DNA of 48,661 nt from Microbacteriaceae bacterium (GCA_018666065.1 JABJAO010000011.1:1-48661), one strand, 5' to 3'. Numbered from the stretch's first letter, positions 18,794-29,663 are shown. A program made the numbers and translations. Notes: generated by a model not told the origin, from the letters alone.

Positions 18794-19557
18794 CCCAGGG
18801 GCTGCTCGGGGAAGAGCTCACCTCGAACCTCGATGGCTAGGTCACTTCGGTCGGTGACGATTCCGTGGACGCCCATGCGCCAAAGGCGGCGCATCTGGTG
18901 TGGGTCGTTGATTGTCCACACATGCACCTCCAGGCCCTTGCGACGCGCAAGTGTGAGCATGCTCGGTGTCACCAAAGCCAGTCCGTAGGCCGAGGGCGGA
19001 ATTTGCATCGCCACGATTTCGGGCGGCACTTCCCAGCGCTCACTGGGGAGACCTAACCAGGAGCGCATTCGTGCGGCAATCACCATCGATTGCGAGGTAC
19101 TACTGACAACCTCGGGGAGAAGATTGATCACGGCCTGGCGAGTTGGTTCGTCAAACGAGGTCGCAAGGACCCGGTTCTCCGCGTTGTGAGCTTTCACAAC
19201 CTCGGCAAAGGGGCCGACTGCGCCGGGGGTCTTGAGATCGATATTGAATTTTCGATCGGGAAAAGCCCGCAGGGCTGCATCCAGGGTAGGAAAGCCTTCA
19301 CCCCAGCCAAGGTCAATGTCGGCAAGCTCTCGCTGCGTCAAATCGGAAACCAGACCCGGGCGCTGGGCAACACGGCCTAAATCCGGGTCGTGGGCGATGA
19401 TGACCGCACCGTCTTTGCTCAGATGCACATCTGTCTCCAGAATGTCGGCACCCACATCAATCGCAGCCTGAAAGGCCCCCACAGTGTTCTCGGCATGCGC
19501 CAGCGCTAACCCTCGGTGAGCAATGACTCGAGGAAAGACGCCCTCCAAGAAAGCCAT
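18790..19557 (-). CDS. Glycerophosphodiester phosphodiesterase
   Basis: VIAHRGLALAHAENTVGAFQAAIDVGADILETDVHLSKDGAVIIAHDPDLGR; start at MAFLEG. Confidence 0.93.
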   Translation of the reverse strand: MAFLEGVFPRVIAHRGLALAHAENTVGAFQAAIDVGADILETDVHLSKDGAVIIAHDPDLGRVAQRPGLVSDLTQRELADIDLGWGEGFPTLDAALRAFPDRKFNIDLKTPGAVGPFAEVVKAHNAENRVLATSFDEPTRQAVINLLPEVVSSTSQSMVIAARMRSWLGLPSERWEVPPEIVAMQIPPSAYGLALVTPSMLTLARRKGLEVHVWTINDPHQMRRLWRMGVHGIVTDRSDLAIEVRGELFPEQPLG

Positions 19558-19634
19558 TTTTCCCCCGATGCGTAATCCCAGCGCTCGCGGCAAGTATAGG
19601 CACCAAATTCACACCCGGCTTATAGGCTCGAGGC

Positions 19635-20399
19635 ATGACAAATCCGCTCACTCCTGGTCGACTCACCGGCGCACGAGCGCTCATTACGGGCTCATCTCGC
19701 GGCATCGGCGCAAAAACCGCCGAATATCTTGCGCACGCAGGTGCATCCGTGGTCATCAATTACCGCAACAAGGAAGCCCGGGCGCTCAAGCTTGTGGAGA
19801 CCATCGAAGCCACCGGTGGCAACGCCATGGCACTGGGAGCTGACCTCACAGATCCACTCGGTGTTGCGCGCATGATGGGTGCTATCAAAGACAGCTGGGG
19901 TGGGCTAGACCTCCTCATCTTGAACGCTTCGGGCGGAATGGAAGCGGACATGGGCGAGGACTACGCCATGAAACTGAACCGCGACGCCCAGGTTGGACTC
20001 TTGACCAGTGCTCTGCCGCTCATGGAGCGAGGCGCCCGGGTCGTCTTCGTCACCAGCCACCAGGCCCACTTCATTCGAGACGTCGAGACCATGCCGGAAT
20101 ATCTACCCGTGGCGTTGTCCAAGCGCGCGGGAGAAGACGCTCTACGGGGCATGAACGACCAACTGAAGAGCCTGGGCATCGACTTTGTCGTTGTCTCGGG
20201 AGACATGATTGAGGGCACTGTGACGGCAACCCTGCTCAACCGGGCAAACCCCGGAGTTATTGACCAGCGAAAAGAGCAAGTGGGCAAGCTCTACAACGTC
20301 GACGAGTTCGCCGCGGAGGTCGCTCTGGCTGCAATCGAGGACATTCCCGCCGATCACACGCGTCTCGTGGGCGATATTTCAACCTTCGTCGCCTCCTAA
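19635..20399 (+). CDS. SDR-family oxidoreductase
   Basis: GARALITGSSRGIGAKTAEYLAHAGASVVINYR; LILNASGG. Catalytic Y-x3-K region appears altered (YLPVALSKRAGED). Confidence 0.85.
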   Translation: MTNPLTPGRLTGARALITGSSRGIGAKTAEYLAHAGASVVINYRNKEARALKLVETIEATGGNAMALGADLTDPLGVARMMGAIKDSWGGLDLLILNASGGMEADMGEDYAMKLNRDAQVGLLTSALPLMERGARVVFVTSHQAHFIRDVETMPEYLPVALSKRAGEDALRGMNDQLKSLGIDFVVVSGDMIEGTVTATLLNRANPGVIDQRKEQVGKLYNVDEFAAEVALAAIEDIPADHTRLVGDISTFVAS

Positions 20400-20858
20400 A
20401 TGGCCGCGCACGAGCGCCTGCGCCTCACCAGTCGGGTTCTGCTGATGGATCCCACGGGTGCCTGCCTGCTGTATTTCACCGCAGCGCCTGATTCTTCGGG
20501 GTTTTCACGCTGGATAACGCCCGGTGGCGGCGTTGATCCGGGAGAAACGCACTCGGAGGCGGCGCTGCGAGAGCTCTTCGAGGAGACGGGACGACGGTTT
20601 GAGGATGCGGGAGGGCCAATTTGGACCTACAGCTTCGATGTTCACTTCGACCAGGCGGACCACAACAGGGGTTATGCAGAGTATTTCCTGGTACGCACCG
20701 AACGCTTTGAGCCGACGAACACGCATTGGACGCCAGAGGAACACGTCGATGTCACAGACTGGCGCTGGTTTACTGCCGACGATCTGGTAGCCACAGGAGA
20801 GCCGCTGGAGCCGGACTACCTGCCAGACCTCATGCGGCGCTACGCCGTATCGTTGTAG
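20400..20858 (+). CDS. NUDIX hydrolase
   Basis: Nudix box GGGVDPGETHSEAALRELFEETGRR. Confidence 0.94.
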   Translation: MAAHERLRLTSRVLLMDPTGACLLYFTAAPDSSGFSRWITPGGGVDPGETHSEAALRELFEETGRRFEDAGGPIWTYSFDVHFDQADHNRGYAEYFLVRTERFEPTNTHWTPEEHVDVTDWRWFTADDLVATGEPLEPDYLPDLMRRYAVSL

Positions 20859-20860
20859 CC

Positions 20861-20892
20861 TCCGATAATCTATATTATGTCAGTTTATCGGA
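20861..20892. repeat. AT-rich inverted repeat between convergent NUDIX and trpD genes
   Basis: TCCGATAA (20861-20868) / TTATCGGA (20885-20892), perfect 8 bp, 16-nt AT-rich loop. Confidence 0.65.
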
Positions 20893-20922
20893 TTCCACTC
20901 GGTGGGAAGCCCCTACCCCGGC

Positions 20923-21978
20923 TTAGGACTGGGTCGCAGCAACCCACTGCTCGAGCTTGGCCTGAGCAAGACCCGAGTCCAGCGTGGATTGTGCGAGTGC
21001 AATCTTTTCGGCAAGCCGGTCCATCAAACCGCGCTCAACCTCGGTGGGATCATTGGCCAAAGCAAACGACACCAACCCTGCAGCCGCATTGAGTACAACG
21101 ATGTCCCTGACGGGACCAGCGTCGCCGGCGAGCACACTGCGCGCTAGATCGGCGTTGTGTTCTGGACCCTCGCCGAGGATGTCCCCAGGTCGCGCTTTCG
21201 CTAATCCCAGGTCCTCAGAATTCACAGTGTGCTCGCGAATCGTTCCCTGGGTGACCTCCCAGACATGGGATTGGCCTGTTGTCGTCATTTTGTCGATGCC
21301 ATCGTCACCGCGATAAACCAGCGCCGTTGCCCCGCGGGTTCGAAAAACCCCAGCAACCTGCGGCACTCGTGTGAGATTGCTCACCCCGACCGCGCTGGCC
21401 TCAGGACGCACAGGGTTACACAGCGGCCCCAGGATGTTAAACACTGTGGGAATGCCGATCTCTTTACGCGCCGTGGCAGCGTGACGGAAGCCTGGATGAA
21501 ATTTGGCCGCGAAGACGAAGGTCAACCCCACCTCATGGAATACCCTCGCTACATCCGCAGGTTCTAGGTCGAGATTCACGCCGAGCGCTCCCAATACATC
21601 GCTGGCCCCTGAAGCGGAGCTCGCTGCCCTGTTGCCGTGTTTCACCACAGGAACTCCTGCCGCAGCGGCCACGATAGAGGCGATCGAGGACACATTAACC
21701 ACCGCGCCGTAGGGGTCTCCCCCAGTTCCGACAATGTCGAGCACCATCGGGTCGATGGGCAGCTCCACGGCGTTGTTCAGGATTGCGTCTCGAAAACCGA
21801 CAATCTCGTCCACCGTTTCGGTTTTGGCGCGAAGCGCAACCAAAAACCCTGCCAGCTGAGAATCTGTGACCTCACCGGCCATAACCGCTTCCATCGCCCG
21901 GCTCGCGTCAGTAACACTGAGATCTCGTCGCTCAAGCAGCTGCGTCAACGTCTCCGGCCAGGAGAATTCAGAAGGCAT
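20923..21978 (-). CDS. trpD: Anthranilate phosphoribosyltransferase
   Basis: DIVGTGGDPYGAVVNVSSIASIVAAAAGVPVVKHGNRAASSASGASDVLGALG; start chosen at MPSEFSWPETLTQLLERRDLS. Confidence 0.94.
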   Translation of the reverse strand: MPSEFSWPETLTQLLERRDLSVTDASRAMEAVMAGEVTDSQLAGFLVALRAKTETVDEIVGFRDAILNNAVELPIDPMVLDIVGTGGDPYGAVVNVSSIASIVAAAAGVPVVKHGNRAASSASGASDVLGALGVNLDLEPADVARVFHEVGLTFVFAAKFHPGFRHAATARKEIGIPTVFNILGPLCNPVRPEASAVGVSNLTRVPQVAGVFRTRGATALVYRGDDGIDKMTTTGQSHVWEVTQGTIREHTVNSEDLGLAKARPGDILGEGPEHNADLARSVLAGDAGPVRDIVVLNAAAGLVSFALANDPTEVERGLMDRLAEKIALAQSTLDSGLAQAKLEQWVAATQS

Positions 21979-22052
21979 AATTGCCATCGTATCGGCCGAA
22001 CTAGGCATGTCGTGCGGCAATGTCCCAGGCTCGTATCAGGCATAATGTAGGG

Positions 22053-22682
22053 GTGAGTAGCGCATCTCTAACCTCAGGTCTGTCTGCGCCCACAGTGAAT
22101 CGACCCAACGTCGTTGCTGTGGGCACCATTGTGTGGCTGGGAAGCGAGGTGATGTTCTTCGCCGGTCTTTTCGCGATTTACTTCACCCTTCGCTCCACAT
22201 CACCTGAACTCTGGGAATCTCGGGTTGAGTTGCTCAACATCCCCTTTGCCGCGGTAAACACCACGATTCTGGTGCTCTCCAGCGTGACTGCTCAGTTTGG
22301 TGTTTTTGCTGCAGAGCGCTTGCAAGCCCGCGCTACGGGATGGAAACCCACCCAGTGGGGCATGATCGAATGGTTCTTCCTCACCTATGCGATGGGTGCA
22401 GTATTCGTCGCCGGTCAGGTGTATGAGTACGCAGTCCTGGTATCAGAAGGGGTGACGCTCGCATCCGATGCATATGGGTCAGCCTTCTACTTGACGACCG
22501 GGTTCCACGGCCTTCACGTGACGGGCGGTCTCATCGCGTTCTTGCTGGTAATTGGCCGTGCATACGCCGTGAAAACGTTCACGCATCGCGAGGCAACGAG
22601 CGCCATTGTGGTTTCCTATTACTGGCACTTCGTTGACGTGGTGTGGATTGGTCTGTTCCTCGTCATTTACGTCCTGCGATAA
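22053..22682 (+). CDS. ctaE: Cytochrome c oxidase subunit III
   Basis: [57 protein letters not shown]. Confidence 0.95.
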   Translation: MSSASLTSGLSAPTVNRPNVVAVGTIVWLGSEVMFFAGLFAIYFTLRSTSPELWESRVELLNIPFAAVNTTILVLSSVTAQFGVFAAERLQARATGWKPTQWGMIEWFFLTYAMGAVFVAGQVYEYAVLVSEGVTLASDAYGSAFYLTTGFHGLHVTGGLIAFLLVIGRAYAVKTFTHREATSAIVVSYYWHFVDVVWIGLFLVIYVLR

Positions 22683-22711
22683 CTCAGAGAAGAAAGTAGC
22701 TGCCCTCCCCT

Positions 22712-23512
22712 ATGTCATCATCACGTTCCGCTCGGCACTCTGGTCGGCGCCACCCGCTTATGGGTGTGCTTCTCCTTGTCATTGGGTTGTTCGCAACGGG
22801 GGGCGCGTACGCAGCGACGAGCGCCGGGATCGCGCACGCTCAGGACGCGCCCGTGTCCCAAGAAGCTTTGGTCGAAGAGGGCGAAAAGCTCTTTCTTGCC
22901 AACTGTGCGAGCTGTCACGGCCTGAACTCTGAGGGCACGGTGGCCGGTCCAACTCTCATCGGTGTGGGAGCGCTCTCGGTGGATTTCCAAGTGGGAACGG
23001 GTCGCATGCCGATGGCAGCGTCTGGTCCGCAGGCTGAAGTAAAGCCTGTCCAGTTCACCCAGCCGCAGATTGACGCGATGGCCGCGTGGGTTGCCTCTCT
23101 TGCGCCGGGACCTGGTATGCCCGATCCCCAGTACTACGCTGCTGATGGCGATGTGGCCAATGGAGCCGAACTCTTCCGCATCAACTGCGCCATGTGTCAC
23201 AATGTGGCCGGTGCAGGCGGCGCTCTCACCGAGGGAAAGTACGCTCCTCACTTGAGAGATCTAGATCCCATCCACGTCTACGGAGCGATGGTCACCGGGC
23301 CTCAGAATATGCCCGTCTTTAGCGACATGAACCTCACTCCAGAGGAAAAGAACGACGTCATTTCCTATCTCAAGTATTTGGACGAAAACCCATCAGTTGG
23401 TGGATTCTCCTTGGGAAGCCTTGGCCCCGTGTCTGAAGGACTCTTTATCTGGCTGATCGGTCTTGGCGGCCTTATTGCTGTTGCTGTGTGGCTGACGGCG
23501 CGCTCAAACTAG
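22712..23512 (+). CDS. qcrC: Cytochrome bc1 complex diheme cytochrome c subunit
   Basis: Two CxxCH motifs: NCASCHGLNSEG and NCAMCHNVAG; C-terminal TM anchor. Confidence 0.95.
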   Translation: MSSSRSARHSGRRHPLMGVLLLVIGLFATGGAYAATSAGIAHAQDAPVSQEALVEEGEKLFLANCASCHGLNSEGTVAGPTLIGVGALSVDFQVGTGRMPMAASGPQAEVKPVQFTQPQIDAMAAWVASLAPGPGMPDPQYYAADGDVANGAELFRINCAMCHNVAGAGGALTEGKYAPHLRDLDPIHVYGAMVTGPQNMPVFSDMNLTPEEKNDVISYLKYLDENPSVGGFSLGSLGPVSEGLFIWLIGLGGLIAVAVWLTARSN

Positions 23513-23537
23513 GTCTGACAGAAAGGGACACGCACCA

Positions 23538-24596
23538 ATGGTGAACAAGCCTCCTGCTTCCGGAGTCGAAGCCTCAGATCACGATGAGGTCATGGACCCC
23601 GGCACCGCCGTCGAGCGTTCCCGGGCGCCCCAGAATCCTGGCCTTCCCGAGGAGCACCAGCGGGTTACGGACCTGGACGAAAAGGAAGCTCGCGGCATGG
23701 AGCGGCGTATCTCCGGCTTCTTCGCGCTCTCCATCGTAGGCAGTTTCTTCGCCGCCTTTGCCTATTCGCTGTTCCCGATCATTCCCGGTGACATGGCGTC
23801 GGTTCGGATGAACAACCTGATGGTGGGTCTAGGACTCTCCGCAGCGCTGCTCGGAGTCGGAATCGGTGCGGTTCAATGGGCAAAAGCTCTCATGCACGGT
23901 CACGAGCTGGTGGAAGAGCGACACCCCACCCGCGGAACCGAAGAAGCACGGGAAGCTGCGGTAGAGACGTTCCAGCAAGCTAACAAAGAGTCAGGATTTA
24001 CCCGGCGCTCTCTGGTGCGCAACACCCTGATCGGTGCGCTCGTGGCGACCCCCATCCCCGCAGTAGCACTCTTTCGTGACCTGGCACCAGCTGATGACCC
24101 CAACGCTCGCATGAAGAAAACGATGTGGGCGGAAGGGATTCGTCTGACCCGTGACCCCAGTGGCGTTCCGATCAAAGCGTCGGAAGTGACAATCGGGTCC
24201 GCCTTCCACGTTGTGCCCGATGGGTGGAAAGACCTCGAGCACCACAAGCTGGAAGAAAAAGCGAAAGCAGCTGTTCTCCTGATGCGCTTACCTGTTGATG
24301 AACTCAACGAGGACCCCGCAAAGTCGTCATGGTCCTACCAAGGAATCGTGGCCTATTCCAAGATTTGTACTCACGTGGGCTGCCCTGTGGCCCTCTATGA
24401 GCAGCAGACTCACCACCTCCTGTGCCCCTGCCACCAGTCAGAGTTCGATGTGGCCAACCACTGCGAGGTCATCTTCGGACCTGCCGCCAGGCCACTCCCT
24501 CAGCTTCCTATCACCATTGATGCGGAAGGATATCTCGTAGCGCAAAGTGATTTCACCGAACCTGTTGGACCGAGCTTCTGGGAGCGTGAGCTGTGA
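23538..24596 (+). CDS. qcrA: Cytochrome bc1 complex Rieske iron-sulfur subunit
   Basis: CTHVGCPVALYEQQTHHLLCPCHQSEFDVANHCEVIFGPAARPLPQLP. Confidence 0.95.
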   Translation: MVNKPPASGVEASDHDEVMDPGTAVERSRAPQNPGLPEEHQRVTDLDEKEARGMERRISGFFALSIVGSFFAAFAYSLFPIIPGDMASVRMNNLMVGLGLSAALLGVGIGAVQWAKALMHGHELVEERHPTRGTEEAREAAVETFQQANKESGFTRRSLVRNTLIGALVATPIPAVALFRDLAPADDPNARMKKTMWAEGIRLTRDPSGVPIKASEVTIGSAFHVVPDGWKDLEHHKLEEKAKAAVLLMRLPVDELNEDPAKSSWSYQGIVAYSKICTHVGCPVALYEQQTHHLLCPCHQSEFDVANHCEVIFGPAARPLPQLPITIDAEGYLVAQSDFTEPVGPSFWEREL

Positions 24597-26206
24597 GTAA
24601 CACATTAGAAAGCACACCGAAGGCCGACATTGGCCGCGGAATGCGGTTTACGAACTGGGCTGCGAACTACGTCGATGAGCGCACCAGCGCCTCCACTGCG
24701 GTCAAAGCGCTCGGTCGGAAGATTTTCCCTGACCACTGGTCGTTCATGCTCGGTGAGGTTGCCCTCTACTCCTTCATCATCATTCTGCTCTCCGGAACGT
24801 TCCTGACATTCTTCTACGACCCCTCGATGACAGAAGTTCACTACGAGGGTTCCTACCTTCCCCTGAAGGGCATCGAAATGTCGGTGGCGTACCACACGTC
24901 ACTCGATCTATCGTTTGATATCCGCGGCGGACTGCTGATGAGGCAGGTGCACCACTGGGCTGCGCTGCTGTTCGTGGCGTCCATCGTGCTGCACATGTTG
25001 CGTGTCTTCTTCACAGGAGCCTTCCGCAAGCCCCGCGAGCTCAACTGGATTGTTGGATTCTTGCTCTTTGTGTTGGCCATGGCCGAGGGTTTCACCGGAT
25101 ACAGCCTTCCCGACGACCTGCTCTCTGGGAACGGACTTCGCATCATTGACGGAATGGTCAAGGCCTTCCCCGTGGTGGGTGTGTGGATCTCCTATCTGCT
25201 CTTTGGTGACGAGTTCCCGGGCATGGAGGTTATTCCACGCCTGTACGTGCTCCACATCATGCTCCTACCGGCGATCCTGATTGCCACTTTGGCCATCCAC
25301 ATGGTTCTTCTGGTGGTCAACAAGCACACCCAGTTCGCTGGCCCCGGTCGCACCAACGACAACGTCGTGGGATCCCCCGTCATGCCAGTGTTTGCGGCGA
25401 AGGCAGGTGGTTTCTTCTTCCTCGTCTTCGGTGTCGTGATGGTGATTGCGTCTCTCTTCACAATCAACCCGATCTGGAACTACGGACCCTATGACCCCTC
25501 CCCTGTCTCGGCGGGTACACAGCCTGACTGGTACATCGGCTTTGCCGATGGGGCCCTGAGGCTTGTCCCACCAGGGTGGGAGTATGTCCTCTTCGGCTAC
25601 ACCTGGTCGTGGAACATCCTGGCCCCCACACTCGTCCTCATCGCCTTCCTGGTAGCGGTGGCGCTGTACCCCTTCTTCGAAGCATGGGTCACAGGAGACA
25701 AGCGTGAGCACCACATCGCTGAGCGCCCCCGTAACGCCCCCACGCGCACCGGGATCGGTGCCGCGGGTGTTGTGTTCTACGCAGTGCTCTGGGCTGCGGC
25801 GAGCTCCGACCTGATTGCCACACACTTCAAACTCACCATTGAGGGCGTGATTGGCACACTCCAGGTACTGCTGTTGGTTGCACCGATTGCCGCGTTCATC
25901 ATCACCAAGCGGACCTGTCTGGCCCTCCAACGGAAAGACCGAGAGATCGCTCTGCACGGCTACGAGAGTGGTCGGATCGTGCGTCTCCCAGGTGGAGAGT
26001 ACGTCGAGGTCCACGAGCAGCTTGACGAGTTTGAGCGCTGGAAGTTGCTGGACTACAACGACTACCAGCCCCTCACCGTTCGCCCGAACGACCAGGGTCG
26101 CATCACCGTGGGTACGAGGCTTCGAGCAGGTGTGTCACGGTGGTTCTTCGAAGACCGTGTGCTCCCTGTGGAGGCCAAAGAGCTCGAGGGTGCGGCAAAG
26201 CACTAG
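24593..26206 (+). CDS. qcrB: Cytochrome bc1 complex cytochrome b subunit
   Basis: HHWAALLFVASIVLHMLRVFFTGAFRKPRELNW; GYSLPDDLLSGNGLRI; QPDWYIGFADGALR. Confidence 0.96.
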   Translation: MSNTLESTPKADIGRGMRFTNWAANYVDERTSASTAVKALGRKIFPDHWSFMLGEVALYSFIIILLSGTFLTFFYDPSMTEVHYEGSYLPLKGIEMSVAYHTSLDLSFDIRGGLLMRQVHHWAALLFVASIVLHMLRVFFTGAFRKPRELNWIVGFLLFVLAMAEGFTGYSLPDDLLSGNGLRIIDGMVKAFPVVGVWISYLLFGDEFPGMEVIPRLYVLHIMLLPAILIATLAIHMVLLVVNKHTQFAGPGRTNDNVVGSPVMPVFAAKAGGFFFLVFGVVMVIASLFTINPIWNYGPYDPSPVSAGTQPDWYIGFADGALRLVPPGWEYVLFGYTWSWNILAPTLVLIAFLVAVALYPFFEAWVTGDKREHHIAERPRNAPTRTGIGAAGVVFYAVLWAAASSDLIATHFKLTIEGVIGTLQVLLLVAPIAAFIITKRTCLALQRKDREIALHGYESGRIVRLPGGEYVEVHEQLDEFERWKLLDYNDYQPLTVRPNDQGRITVGTRLRAGVSRWFFEDRVLPVEAKELEGAAKH

Positions 26207-26239
26207 AACCCAAAGGCTCGTGAGGACGAGTGTCAGGCC

Positions 26240-26674
26240 CTAGAAAAGCCTGCGCATGTACTCTGCATGCTGGGTGTATCCCAGGCGGTCATAGAACCCT
26301 CCAGCGCGGCGAGAAGCCACCGTCAATTGGGTCACGCCCTGCTCCTCACAGGCTTTTTCGACCGCACGCACCAACGCCGTGCCAACTCCCGTGGTCTGCA
26401 GTGAGTCATCCACGACAATTTCCTGAAGCTGAGCGGAAGGTCCATTGGTGTAAAAGAGGGTGTTGATTGTGGTCAACGCGTACCCGGCGATGTCACCATC
26501 CACCTCGGCAACGTGCACGATCGAACGTGGAGAGTCAGCGAGAACGCGAGGGAAACTATCCTCGAACGCTGCCGGGTCCACCGCAATTGCGTTACCCAGA
26601 CGCTTCACGAGCGCCAGGATCCGGTCATGGTCGGCCTCTCGAGCCAACCGGATGACGGGAGAACTAGCGGGCAA
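26240..26674 (-). CDS. GNAT-family N-acetyltransferase
   Basis: LQEIVVDDSLQTTGVGTALVRAVEKACEEQGVTQLTVASRRAGGFYDRLGY. Confidence 0.88.
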   Translation of the reverse strand: MPASSPVIRLAREADHDRILALVKRLGNAIAVDPAAFEDSFPRVLADSPRSIVHVAEVDGDIAGYALTTINTLFYTNGPSAQLQEIVVDDSLQTTGVGTALVRAVEKACEEQGVTQLTVASRRAGGFYDRLGYTQHAEYMRRLF

Positions 26675-27080
26675 AATATCCCCGGTAGTACTCGAAGGTC
26701 CAGCCTGCTAGGGCAATCAGGACCAGGGGAATCGCGTAGAACGTCACCCAGACTCCTACCGCAAGCCCAGCGAAGGCCATCGCCGCACCGACAGCGAGCA
26801 CAATGGGCCACCAGCTCCACGGACTGTAAAACCCGAGCTCTGGGTCACCGTCGTCAATTTCGGCCTCCAGGCGGTCTTCTGGCAAGACTCCGCCCTGGTT
26901 CTTGTGCTGAACCTGCAGGTAGAAGGCAATAAATCCGGACAATCCCCCGCTCAAGCCAATTGCGAGGGTTCCAATCCACTCCACGCTGGCGTGGTCAATA
27001 AGCGACCACACGGTGTAGACGGCGGATAGGGCAAAGAAGTAGGCAGTCAGAATCCACATCAAGCCAATGTTTGTCTTCAT
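26664..27080 (-). CDS. ctaF: Cytochrome c oxidase subunit IV (actinobacterial CtaF)
   Basis: Small 4-TM protein next to ctaD; MKTNIGLMWILTAYFFALSAVYTVWS and PEDRLEAEIDDGDPELGFYSPWSWWPIVLA typical of CtaF. Confidence 0.9.
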   Translation of the reverse strand: MKTNIGLMWILTAYFFALSAVYTVWSLIDHASVEWIGTLAIGLSGGLSGFIAFYLQVQHKNQGGVLPEDRLEAEIDDGDPELGFYSPWSWWPIVLAVGAAMAFAGLAVGVWVTFYAIPLVLIALAGWTFEYYRGYFAR

Positions 27081-27086
27081 ACCCGG

Positions 27087-28796
27087 CTACTTCCCTGCCT
27101 TCGCGGTGGCCTTCTTCGGAGCTTCCACCGCCGGGAGGTTGACCTCGGGGTGGTTCAGGTCAAACGCGGGCGACTCAGACCGAATGCGAGGGATGGACGT
27201 GAAGTTGTGACGCGGCGGTGGGCAGGAAGTTGCCCATTCGAGGGACCGCCCGTAACCCCAGGGGTCATTCACGGTGACCTTCTGGCCGTTGCGTGCGGTC
27301 AGATACACGTTCAAGAAGAACGGAATCATCGACAGCGCGAGCAACATCGAACCCACGGTTGAGAGCTGGTTCATCCAGGTGAACCCATCCTCAGGCAAAT
27401 AGGTCGCGTAGCGACGGGGCATTCCCATAACGCCCAACCAGTGCTGGATGAGGAACGTCATGTGGAATCCGACGAAGAGGATCCAGAAGTGGACGTGACC
27501 GAGTGACTCGTTGAGCATCTTGCCGGTGAACTTGGGCCACCAGAAATAGAAGCCCGCGAACATCGCAAACACCACGGTTCCAAAGACCACGTAGTGGAAG
27601 TGGGCCACCACGAAGTAGCTATCGGAGACGTGGAAGTCCAACGGAGGAGAGGCCAGAATCACACCGGTCAAACCACCAAAGACAAAGGAGATCAGGAACC
27701 CGAGAGCGAACACAATGGGCGTGTCAAAGGTGACAGAACCGCGCCACATGGTGCCAATCCAGTTGAAAATCTTGACACCCGTTGGGACCGCAATCAGCAT
27801 CGTCATCAGGGCAAAGAAGGGCAAGAGCACCGATCCGGTGACATACATGTGGTGAGCCCACACGGTCATGGACAGCGCTGCGATGGCAATCGTTGCATAG
27901 ACCAGTGTCTTGTATCCAAAAATGGGCTTACGGCTAAAGACCGGGAAGATTTCCGACACAATCCCGAAGAAGGGCAGGGCAATGATGTACACCTCGGGGT
28001 GGCCAAAGAACCAGAACAGGTGCTGCCAGAGGATCGCCCCGCCATTGGCCGCGTCATACACGTGGGAACCAAATACACGGTCAGATCCCAGAGCCAACAT
28101 GGCCGCGGCAAGCACGGGGAATGCCAACAACACCAGGATGGAGGTGACCAGGGTGTTCCACGTGAAGATGGGCATACGCCACATCGTCATGCCGGGCACG
28201 CGCATCGTGATGATGGTGGTGATGAAGTTCACTGCACCCAGGATTGTTCCAAAACCGCTCAGGCCGAGACCGAAAACCCAGAGGTTTCCGCCAAGCCCCG
28301 GCGAGAACGTCTGACTGGACAGCGGCGTGTAGGCGAACCACCCAAACGACGCCGCTCCCTGGGGGGTAAGGAACCCGGCTACCGCGATCAGGGAGCCAAA
28401 GCTAAAGAACCAGTACGCGAGCGCGTTCAAACGCGGGAACGCAACGTCAGGTGCTCCGATCTGCAGAGGCATCAACACGTTGGCAAAGCCAGCGAACAGA
28501 GGTGTCGCGAACATCAACAACATGATGGTCCCGTGCATGGTGAAGAGCTGGTTGTACTGCTCCTTCGTCGCCACAATCTCGAGGCCCGGAGCGAAGAGTT
28601 GGGCGCGGATGACCAACGCCATAACTCCACCGAGGAGGAAGTAGAGGAAAGCAGTAATCAGGTAGAGGTAGCCGACTTTCTTGTGATCGGTCGTCGTGAC
28701 CCAATCCACAAAAAGATTTCCTTTGCGCGCCACCGTGGCGTTGGAGAAACCCTGAGGGGTTTCGGTAACGGAAGGGCGGGGTGCCGTAGTCGTCAT
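27087..28796 (-). CDS. ctaD: Cytochrome c oxidase subunit I
   Basis: [78 protein letters not shown]. Confidence 0.97.
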   Translation of the reverse strand: MTTTAPRPSVTETPQGFSNATVARKGNLFVDWVTTTDHKKVGYLYLITAFLYFLLGGVMALVIRAQLFAPGLEIVATKEQYNQLFTMHGTIMLLMFATPLFAGFANVLMPLQIGAPDVAFPRLNALAYWFFSFGSLIAVAGFLTPQGAASFGWFAYTPLSSQTFSPGLGGNLWVFGLGLSGFGTILGAVNFITTIITMRVPGMTMWRMPIFTWNTLVTSILVLLAFPVLAAAMLALGSDRVFGSHVYDAANGGAILWQHLFWFFGHPEVYIIALPFFGIVSEIFPVFSRKPIFGYKTLVYATIAIAALSMTVWAHHMYVTGSVLLPFFALMTMLIAVPTGVKIFNWIGTMWRGSVTFDTPIVFALGFLISFVFGGLTGVILASPPLDFHVSDSYFVVAHFHYVVFGTVVFAMFAGFYFWWPKFTGKMLNESLGHVHFWILFVGFHMTFLIQHWLGVMGMPRRYATYLPEDGFTWMNQLSTVGSMLLALSMIPFFLNVYLTARNGQKVTVNDPWGYGRSLEWATSCPPPRHNFTSIPRIRSESPAFDLNHPEVNLPAVEAPKKATAKAGK

Positions 28797-28802
28797 CTGC
28801 TT

Positions 28803-29663
28803 CTACTCGCTCTCACTGTTGAGGGACGTGCCGGGAAGGTTTTGCAAAACATTGACCTCGGGTCCAAGGCGTCCCACATTTCCTTGCGCCCGGAGCGCTT
28901 GGATTTGCTGGTTGTATTCCTGCTCAGACACGACGTGCACTTCGAAGAGCATCAAAGAGTGGTACTCACCGCACAGCTCCGCGCACTTGCCGCGGAATAC
29001 GCCTTCTTCCTGCGGAATGAAGTACCAGTAGTTGGTGCGCGCGGGGATCATGTCTTTCTTGTACAGGAAGTCAATAACCCAGAACGAGTGAATGACATCG
29101 CGAGATTCAATTTTGATCTCGACTTTCTGATCCACGGGAAGATACAGCTTGGGAAGAGCGTCAGCATCAACGCCGCCGCCCGGCAACTCCTGGGCTTGGA
29201 TGCCGGCGGAGTACACATTTTCGTTGAGGTAGTTGAAGTCCCACGCCCACCGCTTGCCATAGACCTCAATGGAGACATCCGGGTCTTCCAAGGGGGCTTC
29301 AATGATGGTTTGGTCTCTCGCGGTGAAGGCGAAAAAGCCCAGCACGAGAATGAGGGGAACCACCGTGTAGAACGTCTCAATGGGCATGTTATAGCGCAGC
29401 TGTGCAGGAAGCCCCGATTGCCCGCGGCGCCGGCGGTACACCACTGATGCCCAAATGATGAGCAACCAGGTCACGATGCCCACAATGAGCAACACGATCC
29501 AGGACACAACCCAAAGGTCAATCACGCGATCCACTTGGTTTGTCAGACCACGCTCTGTCGGCAACCAGCCCAATGCGGATTGAGAGGTGCACCCTGCGAG
29601 AACAAGAGCCAAAACAGTCAGGAGGGACGCGCCTCTAAAGCCGCGTTTCAGGGTGTGGCGCAC
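28803..29663 (-). CDS. ctaC: Cytochrome c oxidase subunit II (lipoprotein)
   Basis: Lipobox LVLAGC; CuA motif GKCAELCGEYHSLMLFEVHV. Confidence 0.95.
   Translation of the reverse strand: MRHTLKRGFRGASLLTVLALVLAGCTSQSALGWLPTERGLTNQVDRVIDLWVVSWIVLLIVGIVTWLLIIWASVVYRRRRGQSGLPAQLRYNMPIETFYTVVPLILVLGFFAFTARDQTIIEAPLEDPDVSIEVYGKRWAWDFNYLNENVYSAGIQAQELPGGGVDADALPKLYLPVDQKVEIKIESRDVIHSFWVIDFLYKKDMIPARTNYWYFIPQEEGVFRGKCAELCGEYHSLMLFEVHVVSEQEYNQQIQALRAQGNVGRLGPEVNVLQNLPGTSLNSESE

Noticed and set aside
26215-26230. CTCGT-GAGG-ACGAG hairpin after qcrB as terminator
   Set aside because: Only a 5-bp stem and no T-run; too weak to call.
27594-29447. 617-aa plus-strand ORF
   Set aside because: Antisense to ctaD/ctaC, whose proteins are unambiguous; low-complexity H/R/E/G-rich translation typical of the mirror frame of GC-rich genes.
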